Source: Nitratireductor aquimarinus
Lineage (GTDB): Bacteria > Pseudomonadota > Alphaproteobacteria > Rhizobiales > Rhizobiaceae
Length of the DNA stretch: 64,000 nt
Reading direction: 5' to 3'
NCBI RefSeq assembly: GCF_017255295.1
Contig: NZ_JAFKDE010000002.1
Span: 496,001-560,000 of the forward strand
Positions 35,212 to 45,256 of this stretch are shown here, piece by piece (position 1 is the first letter of the stretch; every line of letters starts with the position of its first letter). The position numbers were made by a program, and so were the translations under genes. Below the pieces are notes generated by a model, which worked only from the letters and a program-made list of their open reading frames with translations, did not search any database and was not told the origin of the DNA.

Positions 35212-38200
35212 CAGTGCGCCTCCATGCGGCGGCGTGCGCCATGCCGGAAATCCTTGAGCGAGGGCACATGCGGCTGCACACCATTGACCGGCTCATCGCC
35301 CGCTTCCTCGGCGATCAGCGCCAGTTCGCCGATGGTCGGGTGCTGAAGAAGATGCCGCGCCTCCAGCGGCAGGCCGGCGTCGATCATCCTTGCGGCGATG
35401 CGGAAGATGCTGAGCGAATCCGCGCCCAGCGCGTAGAGGTTTTCCTCGACGCCAATCTCGGGAATGTTCAGCACGTCGCGCCAGATGGCCGAGAGCTTTT
35501 CCTCCATCGGTGTGCGCGGCGCGGTTCGGATGATGGCCGCTTCCTGACGCGGAATGCCCTGTTGTTCCAGCGTCTTGCGGTCGAGTTTGCCATTGGCCGT
35601 CTGCGGAAGCGCTTCGGCCTCGACCCAGAAGGCGGGGACCATGTGGCCCGGAAGATGCGCCTTTGCATGCGCGCTCAGCGCATCCGGGCGTGGCGGGTTC
35701 GCTGGATCATCGGGCACCACATGACAGACAAGCTGCCGATCACCATTGCGGTTCACGGGTGCGGCCACGGCGCACTGCCGCACGCCCTCCGCCGCCGAAA
35801 CCACCGCCTCGATGTCGCCAAGTTCGATGCGGAAACCGCGCAGCTTGATCTGGTTGTCGCGGCGGCCCAGAAGCTGGAGCGAGCCGTCTGGCATGCGCCG
35901 CCCCACATCGCCCGTTTTATAGAGCCGTTGCGGAACGCCGCCAATGGAGACGTTGCGGAAGGCCGCATGGGTCTGTTCGCCATTCTCGAAATAGCCGATG
36001 GCGAGGCCGTCGCCGCCAATGTTCAGCTCGCCCGTCACGCCCACCGGCGCGATCCGGCCACGCGCATCGAGAATGTGAAGCTGCGTGTTGGCGATCGGAT
36101 GGCCGATGGTGATGGGCGCATCCGCATCATCGATGCGCGCCACGGACGACCAGATCGTCGTTTCCGTCGGCCCGTACATGTTCCACAATTCGCCGCCGGT
36201 TTCGATCAGGCTGCGCGCCAGCGCCGGTGGCAGGGGCTCGCCGCCGCACAGCATTTTGAGCGCCGGACGTTCGCCAAGCCCCGCCTCGATAAGCATCTGC
36301 CAGAGCGTCGGCGTCGCCTGGAGCACGCTCGCCCCGCAGGCGTTCAGAAGGCGCACGAGCTGGAACCCGTCCTGCACCTGCAGCCGGTCGGCGATCACCA
36401 CCCGCCCGCCGCAGATGAGCGGCAGATAGAGTTCGAGTGCAGCAATGTCGAAGGAGATGGTGGTGACGGCCAGAAGCGTATCCTGCGCCGTGAAGCCGGG
36501 TTCCTTCGCCATGGAGGTGAGGAAGTTCACCAGCGCGCTGTGGGGCACTTCCACCCCTTTGGGCACACCGGTCGAGCCGGATGTGAAGATGATATAGGCC
36601 GCCTGCGATGTGCCATGTGCGCGGATCTGAAGCGGCGCGGCATCCTGTGCGGCAATGGCCGCACGTTCTTGATCCAGCCGGATCGGCAGCACATCGTGGC
36701 CTGCAAGCGCGGCAATGCGTTCATCCCGGCAGATCACGGCGGCGATATGGGCTGCGTCCATGGTCTGGCTGAGACGCGCTTCGGGATGATCCGTGTCGAG
36801 CGGCACATAGATGTGATCCGCCTTCATGATCGCCAGCAGCGTGACCAGCATGTCGATGGACCGGTCCAGCGCCACCGCGATGCGACGGCCGGGGATGAAG
36901 AGCTTTTCCTGAAGCAGGCGGGCAAGCTGCCAGCTTCGCGCATCCAGTTCGCCATAGGTGATCGTTTCATCGCCATGCATGGCTGCGATGGCGTCAGGTG
37001 TCTCAGCAGCCCGGTCGCCGAAAAGTTCGAAGGCGAAGCGCTCGCTTTCACAGGGCGTCTCGGTCTGGTTCAGACCATGGGTCAGCCATGCCGCCTCATC
37101 ATTCGAGAGAAGCGGCAGGCGTTCGATCCGCGCATCGATGTCGTCGGCCAGCGCCGCCGCCAGCGTGGCGAAGTGACCGAGCCAGCGCTCAATGGTCTCC
37201 GGGTCGAACACATCGCCATTGTAATCGACATCAATGCGGATACCGTCGCTGCTCTCGATCATGTTGAGGAACATGTCGAAATTGGAAAACGCCTTGGGAT
37301 TGGGCGTCACGTTCGCCGACAGTCCGCCAAAGTCGAGCCCCTTGCTCATGCGCTCCAGGTTGAACTGGATTTCGGTGAGCGGCAGGCGGCTCGGGTCACG
37401 CTTCAGCCCGAGTTTCCGCACCAGCGTTCCATAGGTGTAGTCCTGATGCTCGAAGGCCTGCAGAACGAGCGTCTGTGTGTCCTTCAGATGGGCGGAGAAG
37501 GCGCGGTCCTCGTCAAGCGTCTGGCGCAGCGGCAAGAGGTTCACGCAATGGCCGACCAGCGTTTCTTCGCCGACAAGGCTCTGGCCCGCAGAAGGCACGG
37601 CGATCACGATGTCGTTGCTGCCGGAAAGGCGCGACACCATCACCTGCAGCGCTGACAGCAGGGTCGAGAACAGCGTCGCGCCGCTCTTTGCACCGGCCTT
37701 CTTCAGCCGCTTGTAGGTGTCCTCACCGATATGCGCGGTGCAGGTGCCGCCGGCAAAGCTGCGCCGTTCCGGCCGTGGCCGGTCGGTGGGCATGTCTGGC
37801 AGATCCGGCACGGTCTCAAACTGCGAAAGCCAGAACTGTTCCGTCTCGCTGCTCGCCCCGGGCCGGTTCGCCCGGTCCTGCGCATAGGCCGAGAAGGCCA
37901 GCGCCGGAGGCAGGTCGGGCGTCGCGCCCTTCACCAGCGCCGAATAGGCTTCGGCCAGTTCTTCCACCAGCACATTCACCGACCAGCCATCGCACACAAT
38001 GTGGTGTGCGGTGAACACAAGCACGTGCCGGTCTGCCGAAAGCTTCACGAGTTCCGCGCGCGCCAGCGGTCCATTGACCAGGTCGAAGGCGGTGCGGGCC
38101 TCGCGGTCCATGATCGCCGTCAGCGCCGCTTCATCGGGAAGCCCGGTCAGCGGCATTTCAATGCGGAAATCGGGCATCACCTCGAAATGCTCGCCGGTGC

Positions 38201-41200
38201 GCGCAAATCTGATGTGGAGCGCATTGTGCCGCGCCACCACCAGGTCGAGCGCCCGACGGAAAGCGGCTTCGTCCAGCGCGCCGTCGAGCATGAGATTGAA
38301 GGATTCGTTGAACGAGCACGAGGCTTGATCGCCCGCCTGCGCGGCAAGCCAGATTTCCTTCTGCGCTTCGGTCAGCGGGGCCTGCGCGGGAGCGGGCGGG
38401 GTTTCCGTTTTCGTCACTTCCGGCGCGGGCTTTGAAAGAGGGGCGCTCTGCGCATCTTCACCACGAAGAATGCCGGCCCCCTGCATGGCATCGAGCGTGT
38501 TTGCGAACACGGCGGCAATGCGCTGAAAATCCTCCTCCGAATGCGCGGTCGTCAGGAAACAGGGATAGCCGTCCTGCACATGCAGGCCCTGAAGGCGCGC
38601 ATGGGGGTAGAACAGTGAGCCGAGTGGATCGGCATTGCCGAAATCGGTCACGAACCAGCTCTTGTAGCCGTGGATCGGCATGGCGATGCCACGCTCGGAA
38701 AGCTGGGTGTTCAGCTGTGTGACCAGCTGCTCCGTGCGACCGGCCACCCGGTCATAAAGCGCGCGGCCTTCGCCCTTGATGTGCTGCAAAACGGCGCGGG
38801 TTGCAGCCAGCACCACCGGATGCCGCACAAAGGTGCCGGCGAAGAAGGTCGGCGCGACCATGGGCACGCTGTCATCGCCATAGTCCCAGCGGCCGCCATC
38901 CAGCGCATCCATATAGCGGCTGTCGCCGGCCAGAACGCCGATGGGCATGCCGCCGCCCAGCACTTTGCCATAGGTCGCCAGGTCTCCGCGAATGCCCCAC
39001 AGGGCCTGAATGCCGCCGGGGTCGACGCGGAAGCCGGTTACCACCTCGTCGAAGACCAGCGCGAAATCGCGTTCCGTCGCCACCGCGCGCAGCGCGCGCA
39101 CGAACTCGACGGGCTGCAATTCGGGATGCCGGCTCTGCACCGGCTCGATGATGACGGCGGCGATGTCCTCCGCATTGGCGCGGATCCAGTCGAGGCTCTC
39201 CGCTGCGCCATAGGGCAGAACGGTCATGTTCGAGAGCGAATCCGAGGGAATGCCTGCCGCAATCGGCAGCGTCCGGTGCTGTCCCGCGCGGCTGCGCCCC
39301 TTCACCAGAACCTCGTCGAACTGGCCGTGATAATCATTGCCGAATACGACGATGCGGTCGCGGCCCGTCACCGTGCGGGCAACCCGCATCGCGGCCATCA
39401 CCGCTTCGGAACCGGTGTTGCAGAAGGTCACGCGCTGGTGCCCGGTCAGCTCGCTGATGAGATGGGCCACCTCGCCGGCAAGCGGCGTCTGCGGCCCGAT
39501 GGCAAAGCCTTTGTCCACCTGCGCGCGGATCGCCTCGGTCACGAAATCTGGGGCATGGCCGAAGGCCGTCTGGCCCATACCGTTCACGAGGTCGATATAT
39601 TCGTTGCCGTCTATGTCCCAGATGCGCGATCCCTTTGACCGGTCGGAGACGACGGGAAACACCATTTCCTTCCAGTCGGAGCGGAAGCCCGAGGCTGCGC
39701 GCGGATCGGCCAGATGCGGCCGGTGCTTTTGCGTGAACGCCCTGGAGCCTGCGTTCTTCTTACAATAACGCGTCACCAGATCGTCGATGAAGGCGCGTTT
39801 TTCGGGCGAAAGCGTCTGATCGCCGGCCTGTGCGCCGGGCTTGTAGACACGGATGCGGCTGCCGCCGATTTCGCTTTCATCACCGGTTGTCTCGGGTGTC
39901 GGGGCAGGGGACGGCGCTGGCGCAGGGGGCGCGGCCTCCTGTGCGGCGGGGGGCGGCATTGCCGCTGCCGCCGTGCCGCCCAGCGACTGGATGGTCTGCA
40001 TCTGCTGCGCAAAAAGTTGCTGCGCCATCTGCAACTGAGACTGGAACAGCGCCTCGAGCCCGAGAGGCGGCTGTGGGGTTCCATTCACCGAGGTAGATGG
40101 CGCAGCGGGCGCGACGTCCGGCGTGGGGGGGACCTGTTTCACCGGAGGGGGAGACGCCGTCTGCAAGGCATCTGCCGGCAGTTCGGCATCCAGGTGTCGC
40201 GCCAAGTCATGAATGGTCGGAATGTTGCCGAGCAATTCGCGGAAGGAGAGCTTGATCCGATATTCCTTCTCCACCTTCTGCGCGAACTGGCCGATGAAGA
40301 GTGAATCGAAGCCAAGCTCGAGGAAGGTCGCGCCGGCCGCGTCGTCAGGCATCTCCTCGCCCGAAAGGTCGGCAAGAAGGGCAATCAGGGCGCTTTCCAG
40401 CATGGCTGGCCGGTCGGTTGTCGAAGGTGCAGCGGTCATTGGGCTCGTTCCGTCTGTCATGGTTGTCTGGCTCTGGGCCGGGGCTTGGGTCTGGGCCACG
40501 GGCTGAGGGGCCACGGGCTGAGGGACTGCCTGCGGCGCATCGGTCGCGGCGCTCGCCCGGTTTTCCGGCTTCGGTGCGTCGATCCAGTGCATCTGGCGCT
40601 GGAATGGATAGGTTGGCAGCGGGATCTTCCGCCGCGCCGTTTCCGGCAGGGCCGGCCAGTCCAGCGCGCAGCCGGCGATCCACGACCGCGCATGCGCCCC
40701 GGCGAAGGCTTCTTCACCGAAGGATGCGCGGTCGTGTTCGGGCAGGGACTGGATGATGGCGGCAATGGCGTCGCGCTTCAGCGTCTGCGCAGTGAAGACC
40801 GAAAGTGTACGGCCGGGGCCGCTTTCGATGAACACCGGCTGGCGGTCGCGCGCGATGGCCTGAATGCCATCGGCAAAGCGCACGGCGTCGCGGCAGTGGC
40901 GCGCCCAGTAGGCTGGTGACGCGCCCTGCGCATCGGTCTGCCAGTCGCCACTGACGCAGGAAATGTAAGGGATGGTCGCCGGACCATATTCAACCTTCGC
41001 CGTCTCCTCTTCCAGCGCTTGCGCCGCCTCGTCCATCATGGCCGAGTGGAAGGCGTGCGAGGTGTGCAGCCGGCTGTAGGCAATGCCCGCGGCATCGAGC
41101 GCGGCGCATGTTTCATCCATGGCCTCGAACGTGCCGGAGATAACGCTGAGACTGGGCGCGTTGACGGCGGCGATCTCCACCCCGTCGGTCAGATGTGCGG

Positions 41201-43286
41201 CAGCCGTTTCGGCGTCAGCGCGCACCGAGACCATGGCCCCCCTGGGCTGGTCCTGCATCAGCCTTCCGCGCGCAGCCACCAGACGCAGCGCGTCCTCAAA
41301 CCGCATCGTGCCTGAAAGCGTCGCGGCGACGAATTCGCCAACGCTATGGCCGATCATGGCGTCGGGCATCAGCCCACGGCTCATCCAGAGTTTCGCCGTC
41401 GCATATTCAACGAGGAAGAGCGCAGGCTGCGCGATCTGCGTGTCACGCAGCGCTTCGGCAAGCCCTTCCGCTGTGTCGTTCTGGGGCAGGCGGATGAAAT
41501 CGCGGATGTCGCAGCCGATCAGCGGTTCCAGAAGTGCGGCGCCCCGGTCGATCCATTCGGCAAAGGCAGGCTCACTTTCATAGAGCGCGCCGCCCATGCC
41601 CACATGCTGCGCGCCCTGGCCCGGAAACATGAAGACCACGGGCGGGGCTTCCGGTGCTGCTTCGCCCCTGATCGGGCGTTCGGCCTCCAGCCCGGCAATC
41701 GCTTCATCGCGGGTGCGTGCGACGACCGCTGAGCGATGGGCAAAAGCGTGCCTTCCTTCCTGAAGCGTGTGCGCCACGGCGGCAAGCGGCTGTGCGCCTT
41801 TGCGCAGCGCATCGGCCAGGTTCTGACGCATGGCGGCGAGTGCTGCTTCATTGCGCGCGGAAAGCGGCAGGATGAGCGGCCGGGCGGTGTGGTCTTCCAG
41901 CGTGCTGGTTTCTGGAGCCTGTTCCAGAACCACATGCGCATTGGTGCCGCCAACCCCGAAGGAGCTGACGCCGGCGCGGCGTGTCGCGCCTTGCGCCTTC
42001 CATGGCGTTAGTCCTGTCGGGATGCGGAAGGGGCTGCCTTTGAGCGCCATGTGGGGGTTGGGCGACACGAAATTCGCCACCGGCGGGATTTCACCATCGC
42101 GCACCACGAGCGCCGCCTTGATGAGCCCGGTCACGCCCGCGCCCGCATCCAGATGGCCGATATTGCCTTTGACGGAGCCCAGCGCGCAGTGCCCTTCGGG
42201 GCCGGCGCTGCCAAAGGCGTTCATCAGGCCGTTGAACTCGATGGGATCGCCGAGTGGCGTGGCGGTGCCGTGGCACTCCATATAGCCAACGCTCGCCGGA
42301 TCGACGCCCGCACTTGCAAGCGCCATCGCAATCGCTTCCGCCTGGCCGGAAACGCTGGGCGCGGTGTAGCCCACCTTGTCCGCGCCATCATTGTTGGCGC
42401 CATAGCCACGAATGACGGCGTGGATCGTGTCGCCATCCGCGATGGCGTCTTCCAGCCGTTTCAGAAGCACCACCCCGCCGCCATTGCCGAACACCGTGCC
42501 GCCCGCCTGCGCATCGAAGGGGCGGCAGAACCCGTCCGGCGAAACCATGCCGCCTTCCATGTGGATGTAGCCGCGCTTCTGCGGCACCGAGATCGACACG
42601 CCACCGGCCAGCGCCATGTCGCATCCATAGGTCAGGAGGTTCTGGCAGGCCTGTGTCACCGCCAGAAGCGATGTGGAGCAGGCCGACTGGATGGTGAAAG
42701 CAGGCCCTTTCAGGTCGAGCTTGTAGGCCACGCGCGTCGCCAGCGTGTCGTTGATCGCGCCCACCAGCTCGTTGAACATGTCCACCTGATAGCCGGAGGT
42801 GAAGGCCTCCGCCTTCTTTCGGTCGGACAGGATGTTGTTGATGAGATAGGTGCTCAGCGACGATCCGGCGAAAACGCCGATGGCGTCCTTTGCTGCGAAG
42901 GGATCGCAGCCCGCACTCTCCAGCGCTTCCCAGCAAAGCTCCAGAAACAGGCGGAACTGCGGGTCGAGCACCGCCGCTTCGCGCGGATACATGCCGAAGA
43001 ACTCCGCATCGAACATGCCCACATCGTCCAGACAGGGCCGCGAGGGCACATAGTCGGGCGACGCGCGGGTGGCGTCGTCATAGGCGTCTTCGATCTCGTC
43101 GGGCGCAAAGGTGCGGAAGGCATGCCGCCCCTCGCGCGCCATCTGCCACAGCGCATCGACCGAGGGCGCACCGGGAAAACGCCCGGCCATGCCGATGATG
43201 GCGATGCTGCCAATGCCCGCATCGTCTTCCGCCATCGGTGCGTGTTCGTTCGGCGTCGTGTGCTCGTTCATGCTCTGCCCGTTCAT
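35211..43286 (-). CDS. Hybrid PKS/NRPS: KS-AT-ACP-AMT-C-A(Gly)-T
   Basis: A 2691-residue megasynthase. KS (25-455) with Cys203, His339 and His378. AT (548-870) with Ser648 in GHSVGE and HAFH at 744-747, typical of malonyl-CoA. ACP with Ser995. A Gln-rich amphipathic helix (1080-1102). Class III aminotransferase (1180-1600) with Asp1413 and PLP-lysine 1441. C (1635-2060) with intact HHIVCDG (1761-1767). A (2085-2590) whose pocket residues read DILQLGMIWK, the glycine code. T with Ser2624. There are no KR, DH or ER domains, so the beta-keto group is left for transamination, as in McyE and mycosubtilin/iturin synthases. The start overlaps the previous stop (ATGA). Confidence 0.95.
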   Translation of the reverse strand: MNGQSMNEHTTPNEHAPMAEDDAGIGSIAIIGMAGRFPGAPSVDALWQMAREGRHAFRTFAPDEIEDAYDDATRASPDYVPSRPCLDDVGMFDAEFFGMYPREAAVLDPQFRLFLELCWEALESAGCDPFAAKDAIGVFAGSSLSTYLINNILSDRKKAEAFTSGYQVDMFNELVGAINDTLATRVAYKLDLKGPAFTIQSACSTSLLAVTQACQNLLTYGCDMALAGGVSISVPQKRGYIHMEGGMVSPDGFCRPFDAQAGGTVFGNGGGVVLLKRLEDAIADGDTIHAVIRGYGANNDGADKVGYTAPSVSGQAEAIAMALASAGVDPASVGYMECHGTATPLGDPIEFNGLMNAFGSAGPEGHCALGSVKGNIGHLDAGAGVTGLIKAALVVRDGEIPPVANFVSPNPHMALKGSPFRIPTGLTPWKAQGATRRAGVSSFGVGGTNAHVVLEQAPETSTLEDHTARPLILPLSARNEAALAAMRQNLADALRKGAQPLAAVAHTLQEGRHAFAHRSAVVARTRDEAIAGLEAERPIRGEAAPEAPPVVFMFPGQGAQHVGMGGALYESEPAFAEWIDRGAALLEPLIGCDIRDFIRLPQNDTAEGLAEALRDTQIAQPALFLVEYATAKLWMSRGLMPDAMIGHSVGEFVAATLSGTMRFEDALRLVAARGRLMQDQPRGAMVSVRADAETAAAHLTDGVEIAAVNAPSLSVISGTFEAMDETCAALDAAGIAYSRLHTSHAFHSAMMDEAAQALEEETAKVEYGPATIPYISCVSGDWQTDAQGASPAYWARHCRDAVRFADGIQAIARDRQPVFIESGPGRTLSVFTAQTLKRDAIAAIIQSLPEHDRASFGEEAFAGAHARSWIAGCALDWPALPETARRKIPLPTYPFQRQMHWIDAPKPENRASAATDAPQAVPQPVAPQPVAQTQAPAQSQTTMTDGTSPMTAAPSTTDRPAMLESALIALLADLSGEEMPDDAAGATFLELGFDSLFIGQFAQKVEKEYRIKLSFRELLGNIPTIHDLARHLDAELPADALQTASPPPVKQVPPTPDVAPAAPSTSVNGTPQPPLGLEALFQSQLQMAQQLFAQQMQTIQSLGGTAAAAMPPPAAQEAAPPAPAPSPAPTPETTGDESEIGGSRIRVYKPGAQAGDQTLSPEKRAFIDDLVTRYCKKNAGSRAFTQKHRPHLADPRAASGFRSDWKEMVFPVVSDRSKGSRIWDIDGNEYIDLVNGMGQTAFGHAPDFVTEAIRAQVDKGFAIGPQTPLAGEVAHLISELTGHQRVTFCNTGSEAVMAAMRVARTVTGRDRIVVFGNDYHGQFDEVLVKGRSRAGQHRTLPIAAGIPSDSLSNMTVLPYGAAESLDWIRANAEDIAAVIIEPVQSRHPELQPVEFVRALRAVATERDFALVFDEVVTGFRVDPGGIQALWGIRGDLATYGKVLGGGMPIGVLAGDSRYMDALDGGRWDYGDDSVPMVAPTFFAGTFVRHPVVLAATRAVLQHIKGEGRALYDRVAGRTEQLVTQLNTQLSERGIAMPIHGYKSWFVTDFGNADPLGSLFYPHARLQGLHVQDGYPCFLTTAHSEEDFQRIAAVFANTLDAMQGAGILRGEDAQSAPLSKPAPEVTKTETPPAPAQAPLTEAQKEIWLAAQAGDQASCSFNESFNLMLDGALDEAAFRRALDLVVARHNALHIRFARTGEHFEVMPDFRIEMPLTGLPDEAALTAIMDREARTAFDLVNGPLARAELVKLSADRHVLVFTAHHIVCDGWSVNVLVEELAEAYSALVKGATPDLPPALAFSAYAQDRANRPGASSETEQFWLSQFETVPDLPDMPTDRPRPERRSFAGGTCTAHIGEDTYKRLKKAGAKSGATLFSTLLSALQVMVSRLSGSNDIVIAVPSAGQSLVGEETLVGHCVNLLPLRQTLDEDRAFSAHLKDTQTLVLQAFEHQDYTYGTLVRKLGLKRDPSRLPLTEIQFNLERMSKGLDFGGLSANVTPNPKAFSNFDMFLNMIESSDGIRIDVDYNGDVFDPETIERWLGHFATLAAALADDIDARIERLPLLSNDEAAWLTHGLNQTETPCESERFAFELFGDRAAETPDAIAAMHGDETITYGELDARSWQLARLLQEKLFIPGRRIAVALDRSIDMLVTLLAIMKADHIYVPLDTDHPEARLSQTMDAAHIAAVICRDERIAALAGHDVLPIRLDQERAAIAAQDAAPLQIRAHGTSQAAYIIFTSGSTGVPKGVEVPHSALVNFLTSMAKEPGFTAQDTLLAVTTISFDIAALELYLPLICGGRVVIADRLQVQDGFQLVRLLNACGASVLQATPTLWQMLIEAGLGERPALKMLCGGEPLPPALARSLIETGGELWNMYGPTETTIWSSVARIDDADAPITIGHPIANTQLHILDARGRIAPVGVTGELNIGGDGLAIGYFENGEQTHAAFRNVSIGGVPQRLYKTGDVGRRMPDGSLQLLGRRDNQIKLRGFRIELGDIEAVVSAAEGVRQCAVAAPVNRNGDRQLVCHVVPDDPANPPRPDALSAHAKAHLPGHMVPAFWVEAEALPQTANGKLDRKTLEQQGIPRQEAAIIRTAPRTPMEEKLSAIWRDVLNIPEIGVEENLYALGADSLSIFRIAARMIDAGLPLEARHLLQHPTIGELALIAEEAGDEPVNGVQPHVPSLKDFRHGARRRMEAH

Positions 43287-45256
43287 GCTCTGCTCCGGCG
43301 GAATTGCGACATGACCTGTCTCTGCCTCGCGGCGCGGCTCTGGGCGGCGGCGGTCTGCGGGCCGTCCGCCGCCTGCTTCTCGAGAAAGCGCGCGAGGATG
43401 CGGATTTTCGGGTGCTCGAAGAGGGTCACCACATCGATGCTGCGGCCAAGCTCCTGTTCGAGTGCTGCGTGAATGCGCATCAGCTGCATCGACGTGCCTC
43501 CGAGGTCGAAGAAGTTCTGATCCGGGCCGATGGCGTCGGTTCCAAGAACGCTGCGCCAGTGACGCGCGACGACGGCCTCCATGCCCTCTGCAGGGGGCGT
43601 TGCCGCAGCCGGTGCGGAAGCGGGCGCATCAGCCGGGTTCGGCAGGCGCGCGCGATCCACCTTGCCGGCGCGGTTCATGGGGAATTCGTTCAGTACGATG
43701 GCTCGCCCCGGCACCATATGGGCCGGAAGGACGCCCTTCAGCCGCCCGAGAACCGATGCGGCAAAGCCCAACTCGTCATAACCGTTTATGGCTCCGCCCT
43801 CCGGGCGCGGGCGCAGATAGGCGACCAGCCGTTTGGCCGTTCCAGCCTGATGACACTGCACCACGGCGTCGGCCAGGTGTTCGTCACGGCGCAGCGCCGT
43901 CTCGATCTCGTCCAGCTCGATGCGCTTGCCGTCGATCTTGACCTGCCGGTCGCGGCGACCGCGAAAATGCAGGAGCCCGTCCGCCTCCATCACCGCCATG
44001 TCGCCGGTCAGATAGACGCGCAGGCTTTCGCCGTCTGCGGTGCGGATCGTCACGAAACGCTCCTGCGTCAGCTCCGGCCGGTTCAGATAGCCGATGGCGA
44101 GCCCGTCGCCGGAAACCGCAAGCTGTCCTTCCTGGCCGGGCGGCAGCGCGCGAAGATCATCATCAAGAATGTGAACGCCGCTATGCGCGATGGAGTGGCC
44201 GATCGGCATCGCGTCGTCCCGGAACTCGGCCGGAACCTCAAAAGTCGAGGCGATGACGGTCACCTCGGTCGGCCCATAGGCGTTGGTCAGGCGGCATGTG
44301 GGGTGAGCGGCGAGAAACCGCCGCGCATGATCCGCTGACGCCACTTCACCGCCGAAAAACACATGCCGAAGCGAGGTGAGCCTGCCGCCCGGATGATCGA
44401 CCAGAAGGTTGAACAGCCCCGTGGTGAGCAGCATCACCGAGACGCGCTCGTCATCAATCGTTTTCGCGATGCGCTGCATGGAAAGCGTGCGGTCGCCAAT
44501 GCCGGCGAGCCGCGCCCCGTTGAGCAGCGCGCCCCAGATCTCGAATGTGGCGGCGTCGAAAGAGATCGTCGCCGTGTGCAGCACCACATCGTCCGGGCGG
44601 AAGTCGACATAGTTCTGCGCGCGCACCAGCCGCACAATGCCGCGATGCGGAATGACCACGCCCTTGGGCCGCCCGGTCGAGCCCGACGTGTACATGACAT
44701 AGGCAGCGTCACCGCCCGAAACGGCCACGGCGCTGCCGGTCGGCGCATTGTCCTCAGCCAGCCCGGCCATGGCCGCGTCAATGTCGATGAGGCGCTCTGC
44801 ACTTATGGGAAGTCTGGCTGTAAGATCCGCGCTTTCGGCGTCGATCATCAGGGCGCGCGGCGCGCAATCCTGCGTCATGTAGGAAAGGTGTTCCAGAGGA
44901 TAGGCCGGATCGAACGGCGCATAGGCAGCGCCCGCCTTGAGGATCGCCAGCTTGGCAACCAGCGTCTTCAGCGCGCGTGGCAGAAGCAGGCCCACTATGT
45001 CGCCCCTGCGCACGCCCATCGCGGTGAGGCGGGCGGCGAGTTTTGCGGCCAGCCGGTCGAGTTCCGCATAGGTCAGGCGCTCGTCGTCGAAGCCGACCGC
45101 AATCGCATCGGGGCGCTGGCGCGCCAGCGCCGCCACGGTTTCGTGAACCGTTGCGTCGCGGTCATACCCGCGTTCTGATGCGTGCCCTGAATGAGGAGTG
45201 GAAGAAACGGCCGTTCCGGAAATGGACAGCTCGGTGTCGTTCTGGTTTCGATGCAT
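43283..45256 (-). CDS. NRPS loading module: A-T
   Basis: A 657-residue adenylation plus carrier protein, first gene of the operon and lacking a C domain, so it most likely loads the starter amino acid. The A domain (about 35-530) has A3 YTSGSTGRPKG, A5 NAYGPTE, A7 YLTGD, A8 RRDRQVKIDGKRIEL and the A10 lysine in NRAGKVDR. My manual pocket reading is D-A-F-L-F-G-A-V-I-K. Asp235 implies an alpha-amino acid and the rest is hydrophobic, but I cannot name the substrate. The T domain has Ser589 in LGGTSMQ. The C-terminal Arg/Gln-rich tail may be a docking element for the KS of the next protein. Confidence 0.93.
   Translation of the reverse strand: MHRNQNDTELSISGTAVSSTPHSGHASERGYDRDATVHETVAALARQRPDAIAVGFDDERLTYAELDRLAAKLAARLTAMGVRRGDIVGLLLPRALKTLVAKLAILKAGAAYAPFDPAYPLEHLSYMTQDCAPRALMIDAESADLTARLPISAERLIDIDAAMAGLAEDNAPTGSAVAVSGGDAAYVMYTSGSTGRPKGVVIPHRGIVRLVRAQNYVDFRPDDVVLHTATISFDAATFEIWGALLNGARLAGIGDRTLSMQRIAKTIDDERVSVMLLTTGLFNLLVDHPGGRLTSLRHVFFGGEVASADHARRFLAAHPTCRLTNAYGPTEVTVIASTFEVPAEFRDDAMPIGHSIAHSGVHILDDDLRALPPGQEGQLAVSGDGLAIGYLNRPELTQERFVTIRTADGESLRVYLTGDMAVMEADGLLHFRGRRDRQVKIDGKRIELDEIETALRRDEHLADAVVQCHQAGTAKRLVAYLRPRPEGGAINGYDELGFAASVLGRLKGVLPAHMVPGRAIVLNEFPMNRAGKVDRARLPNPADAPASAPAAATPPAEGMEAVVARHWRSVLGTDAIGPDQNFFDLGGTSMQLMRIHAALEQELGRSIDVVTLFEHPKIRILARFLEKQAADGPQTAAAQSRAARQRQVMSQFRRSRA

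Noticed and set aside
35214-37655. Long open frame (813 codons) on the plus strand opposite the PKS/NRPS gene
   Set aside because: Antisense frame typical of GC-rich DNA; the minus-strand gene has all catalytic motifs, while this frame is Arg/His/Ala-rich with no domain.
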